NCBI GenBank assembly: GCA_028697555.1 | Contig: JAQVEX010000019.1 | Location: 1-42,117 of the forward strand | Source of the DNA: Lentimicrobiaceae bacterium | Lineage (GTDB): Bacteria; Bacteroidota; Bacteroidia; Bacteroidales; UBA4417 | Length of the DNA: 42,117 bases | Direction: 5' to 3' | Part shown: positions 7,353 through 15,563 of the stretch, in pieces | Numbering within the stretch: position 1 is the stretch's first letter | Layout of the letters: every line of letters starts with the position of its first letter | Position numbers and translations under genes: made by a program | Notes under the pieces: model-generated | Told to the model about the DNA's origin: nothing | Databases searched by the model: none | The model's input: only the letters and a program-made list of their open reading frames with translations

Positions 7353-8537
7353 ATGGAAGAGCAATTTTTTGTTGAGGTAAGAGCTGTTCAAAAAAACCAC
7401 GATGAGGAACGTATTTGTGGAGATACTTTCCTGTCGAAAAGAATTTTGGAAGAAAATAGAATAATTGCAGTTTTGAGCGACGGAATGGGACATGGCGTTA
7501 AAGCCAATGTTTTAAGCACTCTAACGGCTACTATGGCTTTAAAATTTACCGAAGAATATAAAGATTTCAGGAAAATTGCCGAAATTATTATGAATACACT
7601 TCCGGAGTGTAGCGAAAGAAAAATAAGTTATTCAACTTTTACAATTATTGATATAAACTTCGACGGCGAGACTCAAATTCTTGAGTACGACAATCCGAGA
7701 ACTTTTATTGTTAGAAATAAAAAATTATTTGATCCCAATTGGGAAACTATAGTTTTAGAGTCGGAGAAGAATTATGGGAAAAAACTGCATCTGTGTAAGT
7801 TTAAGCATCAAAAGGAAGACCGTATTATCAGCACTTCCGACGGAGTTACGCAGTCGGGAATGGGAAGCGAAAAGTACCCTTTTGGTTGGACTGAAGAGAA
7901 TGTTCAGGAGTATGTTTTAAAATTGGTTAGTTCCGATACTACAATATCAGCTTCGCAGTTGGCTAATAAAATCGTCAATATGGCTGTTCTTAACGGCAGA
8001 TACAAGTTAAAAGACGATACAAGTTGCTTGGTTACATATTATCGCGAACCGCGTAAATTATTGCTTTCTACCGGTCCACCTTACGAAAAAGTCAACGACG
8101 TAAGATTAGGCAATATTATAAAAGATTTTGAAGGCAAAAAAATTGTTTGCGGAGCTACAACAAGCGATATTGTTGCAAGAGAACTTGGTGTCGAAATTGT
8201 TGATAGCTTTGAGTTTGAAGATGATGAACTTCCCCCAATTTCGTATATGCCCGGTATCGACTTGGTTACCGAAGGTATACTTACGCTCAGCAAGGTTTCG
8301 GATATTTTGAATAATTATTCGCCACAATATAGAATAGGGAAGGGTCCCGCCGATTTGATTGTAAAAATGTTTATCGAATCGGACGAAATTCATTTTGTTA
8401 TCGGGACTCGCATTAATATTGCTCATCAAGACCCAAATTTGCCCATCGACTTGGAAATCAGGCGAACGGTTGTAAGACGAATAGCCAAAACACTTGAAAC
8501 AAAATTTTTGAAACAAGTCTTTATTCAGTTTATATAA
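7353..8537 (+). CDS. PP2C/SpoIIE-type protein phosphatase linked to the sensory hydrogenase
   Basis: The first ~230 of 394 residues form a PP2C/SpoIIE-like fold. Metal-binding acidic residues are visible as D24 in CGDT, D43 in LSDGMGHG, D163 in TSDGV and D221/D222 in KDDTSCLV. The remaining ~160 residues are a second domain I cannot name; they include KIVCGATTSDIVARELG and SYMPGIDLVTEG. The start is 6 bp after the hydS-like stop, so the two genes are an operon. Phosphatases of this type next to group C [FeFe]-hydrogenases are a known gene neighbourhood. The likely job is to turn the redox signal from the HydS-like protein into dephosphorylation of a Ser/Thr-phosphorylated regulator. No target or kinase is visible here. 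Confidence 0.8.
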   Translation: MEEQFFVEVRAVQKNHDEERICGDTFLSKRILEENRIIAVLSDGMGHGVKANVLSTLTATMALKFTEEYKDFRKIAEIIMNTLPECSERKISYSTFTIIDINFDGETQILEYDNPRTFIVRNKKLFDPNWETIVLESEKNYGKKLHLCKFKHQKEDRIISTSDGVTQSGMGSEKYPFGWTEENVQEYVLKLVSSDTTISASQLANKIVNMAVLNGRYKLKDDTSCLVTYYREPRKLLLSTGPPYEKVNDVRLGNIIKDFEGKKIVCGATTSDIVARELGVEIVDSFEFEDDELPPISYMPGIDLVTEGILTLSKVSDILNNYSPQYRIGKGPADLIVKMFIESDEIHFVIGTRINIAHQDPNLPIDLEIRRTVVRRIAKTLETKFLKQVFIQFI

Positions 8538-8551
8538 ATAAGATGAACAAA

Positions 8552-8579
8552 AAAGCTGCCCCAAACCTGAGGCAGCTTT
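8552..8579. terminator. Bidirectional Rho-independent terminator
   Basis: A perfect 9-bp inverted repeat, AAAGCTGCC (8552-8560) and GGCAGCTTT (8571-8579), lies between the phosphatase gene and the convergent peroxiredoxin gene. On the minus strand the stem runs into a T-rich stretch, giving a strong terminator for the peroxiredoxin. The plus-strand tail is weaker. Confidence 0.8.
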
Positions 8580-8602
8580 AAAATTAACTAAATTCACATT
8601 TG

Positions 8603-9316
8603 CTATTTGATTAATTTTTTCATGATAGTTTCTTTTTCTAACTTCTTTGTACAGAAGAACCAATCGTAGCATTTCATATCGCCTGGCTTTTCGGTTCTAT
8701 CTTGTGCTACACCGCACGTGTTTGCAGGAGGTACAATAACTTCGTCTCCTGGTTGCCAATCGGCTGGAGTTGCAACGCCAAATTCATCGGTGGTTTGAAG
8801 TGCAATAAGAACTCTGTACAATTCGGGGAAATTACGTCCTGTGCTTTGTGGGTAGTACATCATAGCTCTGATAATACCTTTCGGGTCGATGAAAAATACC
8901 GCACGAACAGCCGAAGTTGCAGATGTGTTGGGTTGAATCATGCCGTATTTTTTAGCTACATTCATGCTAACATCATCAATTAAAGGGAATTTAACTTCAA
9001 CATTTTTCATTCCTTTGTAATCGATTTTTTCTTTGATGGTTCTAAGCCAAGCAATGTGGCTGTGAAGTCCGTCAACCGAAAGACCTACAAGTTTGCAATT
9101 AGCTTTTTCAAAATCTTCTGCCATTGTAGCAAAGGTCATAAATTCGGTAGTACAAACCGGTGTAAAGTCTGCCGGATGGCTAAATAGGATAGTCCAATGC
9201 CCTTTGTAATCAGACGGAAAGTTAATTGTACCTTGTGTTGTTACAGCTGTAAATTCAGGAGCTTTTTCGCCAAGACGTGGCATTGCAATAGTTTCATTCA
9301 TTTTGTTTTCTTCCAT
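8603..9316 (-). CDS. Peroxiredoxin, Prx6-like / archaeal thioredoxin peroxidase type
   Basis: The 237-residue protein reduces H2O2 or organic peroxides in the cytoplasm. The peroxidatic cysteine is C55 in HPADFTPVCTTEF, and the catalytic Thr is T52. The C-terminus has C216 and C222 in KCYDWFFC, a Cys-x5-Cys pair like the resolving pair of Aeropyrum thioredoxin peroxidase, so a 2-Cys mechanism is likely despite the Prx6-like core. I use the first ATG (9316); a second ATG at residue 6 is equally compatible. The gene stands next to a PerR-type repressor reading the same way, which fits peroxide-responsive control. I see no clear PerR-like palindrome or TAnnTTTG box directly in front of it. Confidence 0.9.
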   Translation of the reverse strand: MEENKMNETIAMPRLGEKAPEFTAVTTQGTINFPSDYKGHWTILFSHPADFTPVCTTEFMTFATMAEDFEKANCKLVGLSVDGLHSHIAWLRTIKEKIDYKGMKNVEVKFPLIDDVSMNVAKKYGMIQPNTSATSAVRAVFFIDPKGIIRAMMYYPQSTGRNFPELYRVLIALQTTDEFGVATPADWQPGDEVIVPPANTCGVAQDRTEKPGDMKCYDWFFCTKKLEKETIMKKLIK

Positions 9317-9409
9317 TGTTTTAAAAATTTTTATTGATTATTGTTTAATTTAATTTCTATTTATTATATATGTTTTTATTTAATTTTTCATTGTTGTTGT
9401 TTATATTTT

Positions 9410-9472
9410 AACTTCCAACTTCCAACTTCTAACTTCTAATTTCTAATTTCTAATTTCTAATTTCTAACTTCA
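9410..9472. repeat. Heptamer array A (AACTTCC/AATTTCT family), overlapping the perR stop codon
   Basis: Nine in-phase 7-bp units: AACTTCC twice, AACTTCT twice, AATTTCT four times, then AACTTCA. The last unit contains the perR stop codon (minus strand, 9470-9472), so the array abuts the 3' end of that gene and lies in front of the peroxiredoxin. Confidence 0.9.
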
Positions 9473-9886
9473 TTTATATTCTCCGTTAATTTGGAGTTGT
9501 ATGCTTTTTATATTAAAATTTTTTATCGGATTGTCGGTAAAATATTTTTCAAGGAACTTATCAATATCTTCCGAATAAAAATCCATTATTTCCATACTAT
9601 TAGAACAATATATATGATGATGGTTTTCAAGCATTAAATCATATCTCATTTTGTCTCTATCAGTTTTTATTCTTTCAACTATACCTTTCTTGACAAAGCT
9701 GTCCAATACGTTGTAAACAGTAGCATTAGAAATATACGCATTGTCTTTTTTCACTTCTTCAATTATATCTTCGGTGGTTGGGTGAGTATGCAAATTGTAA
9801 ATCGCTTTATACACGCTAATCCTTTGAGGCGTAACTTTCAAGCCCTTTTCCGATAAAATATTTCCTATTTCTTCCGTTGTTTTCAT
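9470..9886 (-). CDS. perR: Fur-family peroxide repressor PerR
   Basis: This 138-residue Fur-family repressor has a winged-helix N-terminus (VTPQRISVYKAI; recognition region ISNATVYNVLDSF). All five residues of the PerR regulatory metal site are present with a constant offset of -2 from Bacillus PerR: H35, D83, H89, H91 and D102. Metal-catalysed oxidation of the histidines would release DNA on exposure to peroxide. The structural zinc cysteines are missing: the usual CxxC reads CSNS (C94 only) and there is no C-terminal pair, as I recall for some Bacteroidota homologues. Two operator-like palindromes flank its promoter, suggesting autoregulation. The peroxiredoxin downstream is a likely target. 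Confidence 0.88.
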   Translation of the reverse strand: MKTTEEIGNILSEKGLKVTPQRISVYKAIYNLHTHPTTEDIIEEVKKDNAYISNATVYNVLDSFVKKGIVERIKTDRDKMRYDLMLENHHHIYCSNSMEIMDFYSEDIDKFLEKYFTDNPIKNFNIKSIQLQINGEYK

Positions 9887-9891
9887 AAAAT

Positions 9892-9902
9892 AGAATAATT
9901 CT
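9892..9902. promoter_or_regulatory. Operator-like palindrome 1 at perR
   Basis: AGAATAATTCT is a perfect 5-1-5 palindrome 6 bp before the perR ATG, within the expected 5' leader. The AGAAT/ATTCT half-site recurs in the second palindrome at 9933-9956, so both could be bound by PerR. Confidence 0.5.
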
Positions 9903-9916
9903 TATTTAATACTTTG

Positions 9917-9956
9917 CAAAGATAAATAACTTTTCTTAATTAAGAATAGTTCTTAA
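9917..9956 (-). promoter_or_regulatory. perR promoter with overlapping palindromic operator
   Basis: The minus strand reads TATCTTTG at 9924-9917, matching TAnnTTTG. The -33 region is covered by overlapping palindromes: TTCTTAATTAAGAA (9933-9946) and TTAAGAA-TAG-TTCTTAA (9940-9956). A repressor bound there would block RNA polymerase. Assigning it to PerR is inference from position. Confidence 0.55.
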
Positions 9957-10018
9957 CAAGTTTTAACAAGAAAAATTGATTAATGAAATATTAATACAGT
10001 CAGATAAACTTTAAAATA

Positions 10019-10236
10019 GTGAATGGTGAATGGTGAATGGTGATTAGTGGGTGGTGGATGGTGATTGGTGGTTTTTGGAAGTTTAGAGTTCTGAGTTCTG
10101 AGTTCCGAGTTTCTGAATTCAAAACTCCCGACTCGTAACTCGTAACTAATTCCACTCGTCACTCATCACTCATCACTCATCACCAGAAGCTAAAAGCCAA
10201 CGGCTAACAGCCAACAGCCAACAGCCAACAGCTAAT
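10019..10236. repeat. Heptamer cluster B: nested inverted arrays between perR and mtaB
   Basis: Eight GTGAATG-type units (10019-10074) and four GAGTTCT-type units (10086-10113) lead to a GAATTC centre at 10115-10120. CTCGTAA-type and then CACTCAT-type units follow in one unbroken 7-bp phase from 10125 to 10180. The two halves are largely reverse complements of each other, so the region can form a long imperfect hairpin. Six AGCCAAC-type units follow (10195-10236). Together with the perR promoter this accounts for the 426-bp gap 9887-10312. No gene is seen here. Confidence 0.88.
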
Positions 10237-10300
10237 TCATAATTAAAGATATTTCTAGTACAATAAATAAAAAATATACACTTTAAAAAAGCAAAAGAAG

Positions 10301-10308
10301 TACCTTTG
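10301..10308 (+). promoter_or_regulatory. -7 box of mtaB; predicted leaderless transcript
   Basis: TACCTTTG matches TAnnTTTG and ends only 4 bp before the mtaB ATG at 10313. With the usual 3-5 bp from this box to the transcription start, the mRNA would begin at or next to the A of the start codon. Confidence 0.5.
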
Positions 10309-10312
10309 CAAC

Positions 10313-11614
10313 ATGGTAAATAGTAAAACAAGAATTGCTTTTCATACTTTCGGTTGCAAATTAAACTTTGCCGAAACCAGTGCCATTACTAATAATTTAG
10401 ACAAAAATAAATTCGAAGTAGTTGATATTAAAAGCAATGCCGATATTTTTATTATTCATACCTGTTCGGTTACTTCGGTTGCATCGAAAAAGTGCCTTAC
10501 TTTAGTTAGAAGTTTGGCTAAAAGATTTCCTGATTCGCTAATTGGTGTTATTGGCTGCGATGTGCAAGGAAATACTGATAAATACTTAAATCTGAAGAAT
10601 GTTAACTGGGTAATTGGCAACGAAAATAAGAATCAACTTTCAAATATACTTAATGCACACAGCGTTAACTCCGAAAAGCACGTTGACGTAAGTCCAATAA
10701 AACAAGTAAATAGCTTTTTTAGCTCATACTCAATCGGTCAGCGGACACGTTCTTTTTTGAAGGTTCAAGACGGATGTAATTATTTTTGTTCGTACTGTTA
10801 CATACCTTATATAAGAGGTAAAAGTCGGAGCGATACTATAAAAAATATTGTTTCGCAAGCCAATGAGATTGTCGGTTCGGGAGTTAAGGAAATAGTTCTG
10901 ACGGGAGTTAATATTGGAGATTTCGGCAAACCTAACAACGAAAATTTTTACGATTTGCTTGTTCAGCTTTCGCAAGTCGATGGATTAGAACGGCTCAGAA
11001 TATCATCAATTGAACCTGAATTGCTTTCTTTTGAAATAATTGATTTGGCTGCGACGGCAAAAAATATTATGCCGCATTTTCATATTCCTTTGCAAAGCGG
11101 TTCTGACACTATTCTCAAAGATATGAGGAGAAAGTACAAAAGAAGTGTTTTTGAAGAAAAAGTTAAGTATATAAACAAAGTTATTCCCGATGCGTACATA
11201 GCCGCCGATGTTATAGTCGGTTTTCCTACCGAAACCGACAAATTATTCAACGAAACCTACGATTTTATCAAATCTTTAAACATAAGCGATTTGCATATTT
11301 TCACCTATTCCGACCGTCCAAATACGGTTGCTTCCGGCTTTGATATTAAAGTTGATGGCAACACAAAAAACATGAGGCATGATAGGTTGAATGAATTATG
11401 TTTGCGTAAAAAGTCGGAATTTTATAAAAAGCATAAAGGTTTGAAAGCTAAAGTGTTGTGGGAAAAAGATAATAAAGACAATATTATGCACGGTTTTACC
11501 GAAAATTATATAAGAGTAAAATCAGAATACAACGAGGAATTGGTAAATACAATTACCGACGTTGTATTGTTAGATATTGAAGATGAATGTTTTACAGTTA
11601 AAATTTTATCATGA
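10313..11614 (+). CDS. mtaB: tRNA t6A37 methylthiotransferase MtaB
   Basis: This 433-residue radical-SAM methylthiotransferase adds a methylthio group to t6A at position 37 of tRNAs reading ANN codons. The N-terminal MTTase domain has its three cluster cysteines: C15 in FGCKLNFAETS, C52 in HTCSVTSVASKKC and C83 in GVIGCD. The radical-SAM motif is CNYFCSYC (C156, C160, C163). The C-terminal ~60 residues are the TRAM-like region. GCKLNFAE is the signature separating MtaB from MiaB and RimO. The stop overlaps the suhB start by 4 bp (ATGA), so the two are translationally coupled. The ATG directly follows a -7 box, giving a probable leaderless message. Confidence 0.9.
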   Translation: MVNSKTRIAFHTFGCKLNFAETSAITNNLDKNKFEVVDIKSNADIFIIHTCSVTSVASKKCLTLVRSLAKRFPDSLIGVIGCDVQGNTDKYLNLKNVNWVIGNENKNQLSNILNAHSVNSEKHVDVSPIKQVNSFFSSYSIGQRTRSFLKVQDGCNYFCSYCYIPYIRGKSRSDTIKNIVSQANEIVGSGVKEIVLTGVNIGDFGKPNNENFYDLLVQLSQVDGLERLRISSIEPELLSFEIIDLAATAKNIMPHFHIPLQSGSDTILKDMRRKYKRSVFEEKVKYINKVIPDAYIAADVIVGFPTETDKLFNETYDFIKSLNISDLHIFTYSDRPNTVASGFDIKVDGNTKNMRHDRLNELCLRKKSEFYKKHKGLKAKVLWEKDNKDNIMHGFTENYIRVKSEYNEELVNTITDVVLLDIEDECFTVKILS

Positions 11615-12405
11615 TAAATTATAAAGATATATGCGACAGCGTGATAGCAATATCAAAGGTCGCCGGCAATTTTTTGATGACCGAAATTGAAAAAATTAAG
11701 GTTACGGATATTAAAAACAAAGGCGTACGCGATTTTGTTACTTACGTTGACGTTAACGCCGAAAAAATGATAGTCGAGGCATTGAAAAAAATATTGCCCG
11801 AAGCAGGATTTATCACCGAAGAAGGTGTTGAAACACACAGAGCCGAAAAATACAACTGGATTATCGACCCTTTGGACGGAACAACCAATTTTGTTAATAA
11901 AGTTCCGATATATTGCACAAGTATAGCTCTTATGGAAGATTCGGAAATTGTTGTCGGTGTAATTTATGAGCCAAATTTAGATGAATGTTTTTATGCTTAT
12001 AAAAATTCCAAATCGTATTTGAATGGCGAAGTCATTACGGTACACGACAAACCCGAACTTATTTCATCGCTTTTTGCCACAGGTTTTCCTTATCAAGAGT
12101 ACGAAAAAATGGACGAGTATGTAAAAGTGTTTAAATACTTTTTAAGCAATTCGTCGGGAGTCAGACGTTTAGGTTCGGCAGCAGTCGATATTGCTTATAC
12201 TGCCTGCGGCAGATTTCAGGGATTTTACGAGTTTGGTCTAAAACCATGGGACGTAGCCGCCGGAGTCATCATAATAAAGCAAGCGGGTGGGGTAGTCAGC
12301 GATTTTAAAAACGGCAATAATTACCTATTCGGAGCCGAAATAGTTGCAGCCGCTCCCACAGCACATAAAGAAACTATTAAGGCGCTTGAGATGTTTGGAT
12401 TGTAA
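11611..12405 (+). CDS. suhB: Inositol monophosphatase family protein (SuhB-like)
   Basis: This 264-residue Mg-dependent sugar phosphatase has the family motifs: E70/E71 in ITEEG, DPLDGTTNF at 86-94 (metal ligands D86 and D89) and KPWDVAAG with D214. Substrates of such proteins include inositol phosphates, PAP and other sugar phosphates, and the sequence alone does not choose between them. Its length is normal for the family. The start codon overlaps the mtaB stop codon. Heptamer array C begins within a few bases of its stop codon. Confidence 0.88.
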   Translation: MINYKDICDSVIAISKVAGNFLMTEIEKIKVTDIKNKGVRDFVTYVDVNAEKMIVEALKKILPEAGFITEEGVETHRAEKYNWIIDPLDGTTNFVNKVPIYCTSIALMEDSEIVVGVIYEPNLDECFYAYKNSKSYLNGEVITVHDKPELISSLFATGFPYQEYEKMDEYVKVFKYFLSNSSGVRRLGSAAVDIAYTACGRFQGFYEFGLKPWDVAAGVIIIKQAGGVVSDFKNGNNYLFGAEIVAAAPTAHKETIKALEMFGL

Positions 12406-12408
12406 ATG

Positions 12409-12493
12409 GTAAATGGTGGTCGGTGATGGGTGATGGGTGATGGGTGAACGGAGCATAACACCATTCACCAACCACTAATCACTAATCACCAAA
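12409..12493. repeat. Heptamer cluster C: inverted arrays between convergent suhB and gcvP
   Basis: Left units GTGATGG x3 and GTGAACG (12423-12450) face right units CACCATT, CACCAAC, CACTAAT x2 and CACCAAA (12459-12493). The arms are largely complementary around an 8-bp centre, so both strands can fold into a hairpin. It starts 3 bp after the suhB stop and ends 5 bp before the gcvP stop. It could act as a shared terminator. Confidence 0.85.
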
Positions 12494-12498
12494 AGACG

Positions 12499-15378
12499 TT
12501 AGTCTTTACTAACAAAATCCGAGTACACCGGCATTAAGTTTCTGTCGCCGTAAGCATCATCAACGCGTGTTACAGCTGGGAAGTACTTATCTATTTTAAC
12601 ACAATTTAGTGGGAATAAAGCTTTTTGTCTCGAATATGGCTTGTCCCAATCATCGGCGGTAGCCATTTCAATTGTAAACGGTGCATCTTTAATGATGTTA
12701 TCGTTTTTGTCGCACTTTCCACTTTCAATATCAGCAATATCTTTTCTGATATCGATTAAAGCTTCTGCAAATTTGTCAAGATCGCTAAGCGGTTCGCTTT
12801 CGGTAGGTTCTATCATCAAAGTACCTATAACGGGGAAAGCCACAGTAGGAGCGTGGAAACCATAGTCCATCAAACGTTTTGCAATGTCGGCAGCTGTAAT
12901 ATTAGCAGTTTTCAAAAACTGATTACAGTCGATGATAAATTCGTGAGCAACGCGATCGTTTTTGCCTGTATAAAGAACTTTGTAATGTCCTTCCAAACGT
13001 TTTTTCAAATAGTTGGCATTAAGTGTTGCAAGCTGTGTAGCTTTTTCCAATCCTTCTTGTCCTAAAAGTTTAATGTAACCGTAGGTAATAGGCAACACAT
13101 AAGCGCTACCGAATGCAGCGGAAGATACCGCACTAATAGATTTATCGGTACCTATTTTTGTAATGCTATGACCCGGCAAGAACGGTGTAAGGTGTTTTGC
13201 AACTCCAATAGGACCAACACCGGGACCGCCACCACCGTGAGGTATTGCAAAGGTTTTGTGTAGGTTCAAGTGGCAAACGTCGGCTCCAATATAACCTGGG
13301 TTGGTAAATCCGACTTGTGCGTTCATGTTAGCACCGTCCATATAAACCTGACCGCCATTTTCGTGAACAATATCAACAATTTTTCTGATACCTTCTTCAT
13401 ATACTCCGTGAGTTGAGGGGTAGGTAACCATAATTGCACCTAAGTTGTCTTTGTGCTTTTCGGCTTTTAGTTTAAGGTCTTCTATGTCGATATTACCATT
13501 TTCGTCGCTTTTAACTGTAACAGTCGTCATTCCTGCCATAACTGCGCTAGCAGGATTGGTTCCGTGAGCCGACGATGGAATTAAACAAATGTTTCTATGT
13601 CCTTGATTAATGCTGTCCAAATATGCACGAATAACCAGCAAACCTGTATATTCACCCGAAGCACCTGAGTTTGGTTGGAAAGACATAGAATCAAAGCCGG
13701 TTATTTCGCACAAATCTCTTTCCAAATTACTGATAAGTTCTAGATAACCTTGGACTTGGTCGGTAGGAGCAAAAGGATGCACATTGGTAAACTTGCTGAA
13801 GCTCAACGGCATCATTTCAACAGCTGCGTTAAGTTTCATAGTACACGAACCTAATGGTATCATTGAGCGGTTTAGAGCTAAATCTCTGTTTTCCAATATT
13901 TTTAAGTAACGCATCATACCTGTTTCGGAGTGATAATCGTTGAAAACGCTATCGGTCAGATATGGCGATTTGCGGTTGAAACCTTCGTCAAAAGTCTTTA
14001 TCAGTTTGCAAACTTCAGGATTGCAGACAAACTTTGTAAACCCTTTGTTAGCAGCTTTGGCAAAAATCTCTAACAGTGTATTGATATCATTAAGGCATGC
14101 GGTTTCTCCCAAACTAATGTTGATATGTTTTTCATCAACATAGTGTAGATTCATTTTTTTATCCAAAGCCATCTTTCTGATGTCTTCAATCTTGGCATTA
14201 TCAGGGATTTGGATTAGTAATGTATCGAAAAAGTCCGTATTAATTTGTTTATAACCGTATTTTGCAATTTCCTGAGCCAAAACACCTGTAAGAATATTAA
14301 TGTGTCTGGCTATTTCTCTAATACCTTCTGCACCGTGATAAACTGCGTACATTCCTGCCATAGTAGCCAACAATGCCTGTGCAGTACAAATATTTGAAGT
14401 AGCTCTTTCGCGTTTGATGTGCTGTTCGCGAGTTTGCAACGCCATTCTTAGAGCTTTATTTCCTTTTTTATCGATAGTAACACCGATAATACGTCCAGGA
14501 ATGTTACGTTTGTAATCATCTTTGGTGGCGAAATAACCAGCGTGAGGTCCGCCAAATCCCATTGGGATACCCAAGCGTTGGGTGCTACCAACAACAACAT
14601 CGGCTCCCCATTCTCCCGGAGGAGTTAGCAAAGCTAAACTCAAAATATCGGCAGCTACAATTACTTTTACGTTGTTTTTTTGAGCTTCTTCGCATAAAGC
14701 TTTGTAGTTATTGATGTTTCCGTTTTTATCGGGATATTGTACCAATATAGCAAAAACATCATCGGTAAAATTAAAATCATTGTCATCAACTAACTTTACA
14801 TTAATACCAAGGCGATGAGCACGAGTATTAAGGACGTCGATAGTTTGCACAAAAGTTTTATTGCTGACTAACAAAGTATTTGGTTTTTCGCCGTTTTTAT
14901 TTTTGGGAGCCGTATTATAAAGCATAATCATAGCTTCGGCAGCCGATGTTCCTTCGTCTAACAAACTTGCGTTGGCTATTGGCAAGCCGGTTAAATCGCT
15001 GACTACAGTTTGAAAGATTAAGAGTGCTTCCAAACGTCCTTGCGATATTTCTGCCTGATAAGGCGTATATGATGTGTACCAGCCGGGATTTTCAAATATA
15101 TTGCGCATTATTACGCCCGGGGTTATGGTATCGTAATATCCTTGTCCGATAAACGATTTGAATGTTTGGTTTTTTTCGGCTAATTCCGTAATGTGATTCA
15201 TGTATTCAAATTCGTTCATGCCCTTGGGCAAATTTAACGGCTTGGGCAATCTGATGTTATCGGGAATGGTTTGGTTCATAAGGTCGTCGAGACTACTTGC
15301 ACCAACAACATTTAACATTTGTTTAATTTGCTCTTCGGTAGGACCGTTGTGTCGTTTAATAAAGTTATTTGTAATCAT
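12499..15378 (-). CDS. gcvP: Glycine dehydrogenase (decarboxylating), P-protein of the glycine cleavage system
   Basis: This 959-residue single-chain P-protein decarboxylates glycine using pyridoxal phosphate and passes the aminomethyl group to lipoyl-GcvH. The PLP lysine is K708 in HLNLHKTFAIPHGGGGPG. Other conserved stretches are FIGQGYYDTITPGVI (76-90), NASLLDEGTSAAEAM and RSMIPLGSCTMKLNA (505-517). The length matches the fused type found in bacteria and mitochondria, in contrast to the two-subunit form of clostridia. GcvT and GcvH are not in the window. It has its own -7 box (15413-15420) and a hairpin separates it from the upstream T9SS gene. With fhs at 40399 it supports one-carbon flow through tetrahydrofolate. 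Confidence 0.96.
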   Translation of the reverse strand: MITNNFIKRHNGPTEEQIKQMLNVVGASSLDDLMNQTIPDNIRLPKPLNLPKGMNEFEYMNHITELAEKNQTFKSFIGQGYYDTITPGVIMRNIFENPGWYTSYTPYQAEISQGRLEALLIFQTVVSDLTGLPIANASLLDEGTSAAEAMIMLYNTAPKNKNGEKPNTLLVSNKTFVQTIDVLNTRAHRLGINVKLVDDNDFNFTDDVFAILVQYPDKNGNINNYKALCEEAQKNNVKVIVAADILSLALLTPPGEWGADVVVGSTQRLGIPMGFGGPHAGYFATKDDYKRNIPGRIIGVTIDKKGNKALRMALQTREQHIKRERATSNICTAQALLATMAGMYAVYHGAEGIREIARHINILTGVLAQEIAKYGYKQINTDFFDTLLIQIPDNAKIEDIRKMALDKKMNLHYVDEKHINISLGETACLNDINTLLEIFAKAANKGFTKFVCNPEVCKLIKTFDEGFNRKSPYLTDSVFNDYHSETGMMRYLKILENRDLALNRSMIPLGSCTMKLNAAVEMMPLSFSKFTNVHPFAPTDQVQGYLELISNLERDLCEITGFDSMSFQPNSGASGEYTGLLVIRAYLDSINQGHRNICLIPSSAHGTNPASAVMAGMTTVTVKSDENGNIDIEDLKLKAEKHKDNLGAIMVTYPSTHGVYEEGIRKIVDIVHENGGQVYMDGANMNAQVGFTNPGYIGADVCHLNLHKTFAIPHGGGGPGVGPIGVAKHLTPFLPGHSITKIGTDKSISAVSSAAFGSAYVLPITYGYIKLLGQEGLEKATQLATLNANYLKKRLEGHYKVLYTGKNDRVAHEFIIDCNQFLKTANITAADIAKRLMDYGFHAPTVAFPVIGTLMIEPTESEPLSDLDKFAEALIDIRKDIADIESGKCDKNDNIIKDAPFTIEMATADDWDKPYSRQKALFPLNCVKIDKYFPAVTRVDDAYGDRNLMPVYSDFVSKD

Positions 15379-15412
15379 ATTTTGTTGTTTTTATTGTTAC
15401 ATATTTATTGTG

Positions 15413-15420
15413 CAAATGTA
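15413..15420 (-). promoter_or_regulatory. -7 box of gcvP
   Basis: The minus strand reads TACATTTG, a TAnnTTTG match, 34 bp before the gcvP ATG. No clear -33 element was found. Confidence 0.45.
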
Positions 15421-15473
15421 CAAATGAAATTTGATATTTTGTCCTTGATTTAATTAAATTTTCGTAATACAAC

Positions 15474-15497
15474 ACAAGGAGCGTTATAGCTCCTTGT
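15474..15497. terminator. Terminator-like hairpin after the T9SS gene
   Basis: A perfect 9-bp inverted repeat, ACAAGGAGC (15474-15482) and GCTCCTTGT (15489-15497), has a 6-base loop. It lies 67 bp after the stop of the 15564-19385 gene and before the gcvP promoter. The T-tract is weak, so termination strength is uncertain. Confidence 0.6.
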
Positions 15498-15563
15498 ATT
15501 GCAAATGGTGTAGTGTTTAATATTAACTAAAACAAAAAAATTTAAAAAACCACGTGAGCCATT

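Noticed and set aside
9980..10162. 60-codon minus-strand frame
   Set aside because: It is a translation of the heptamer arrays (repeated THH/TNH patterns), with no protein-like features.
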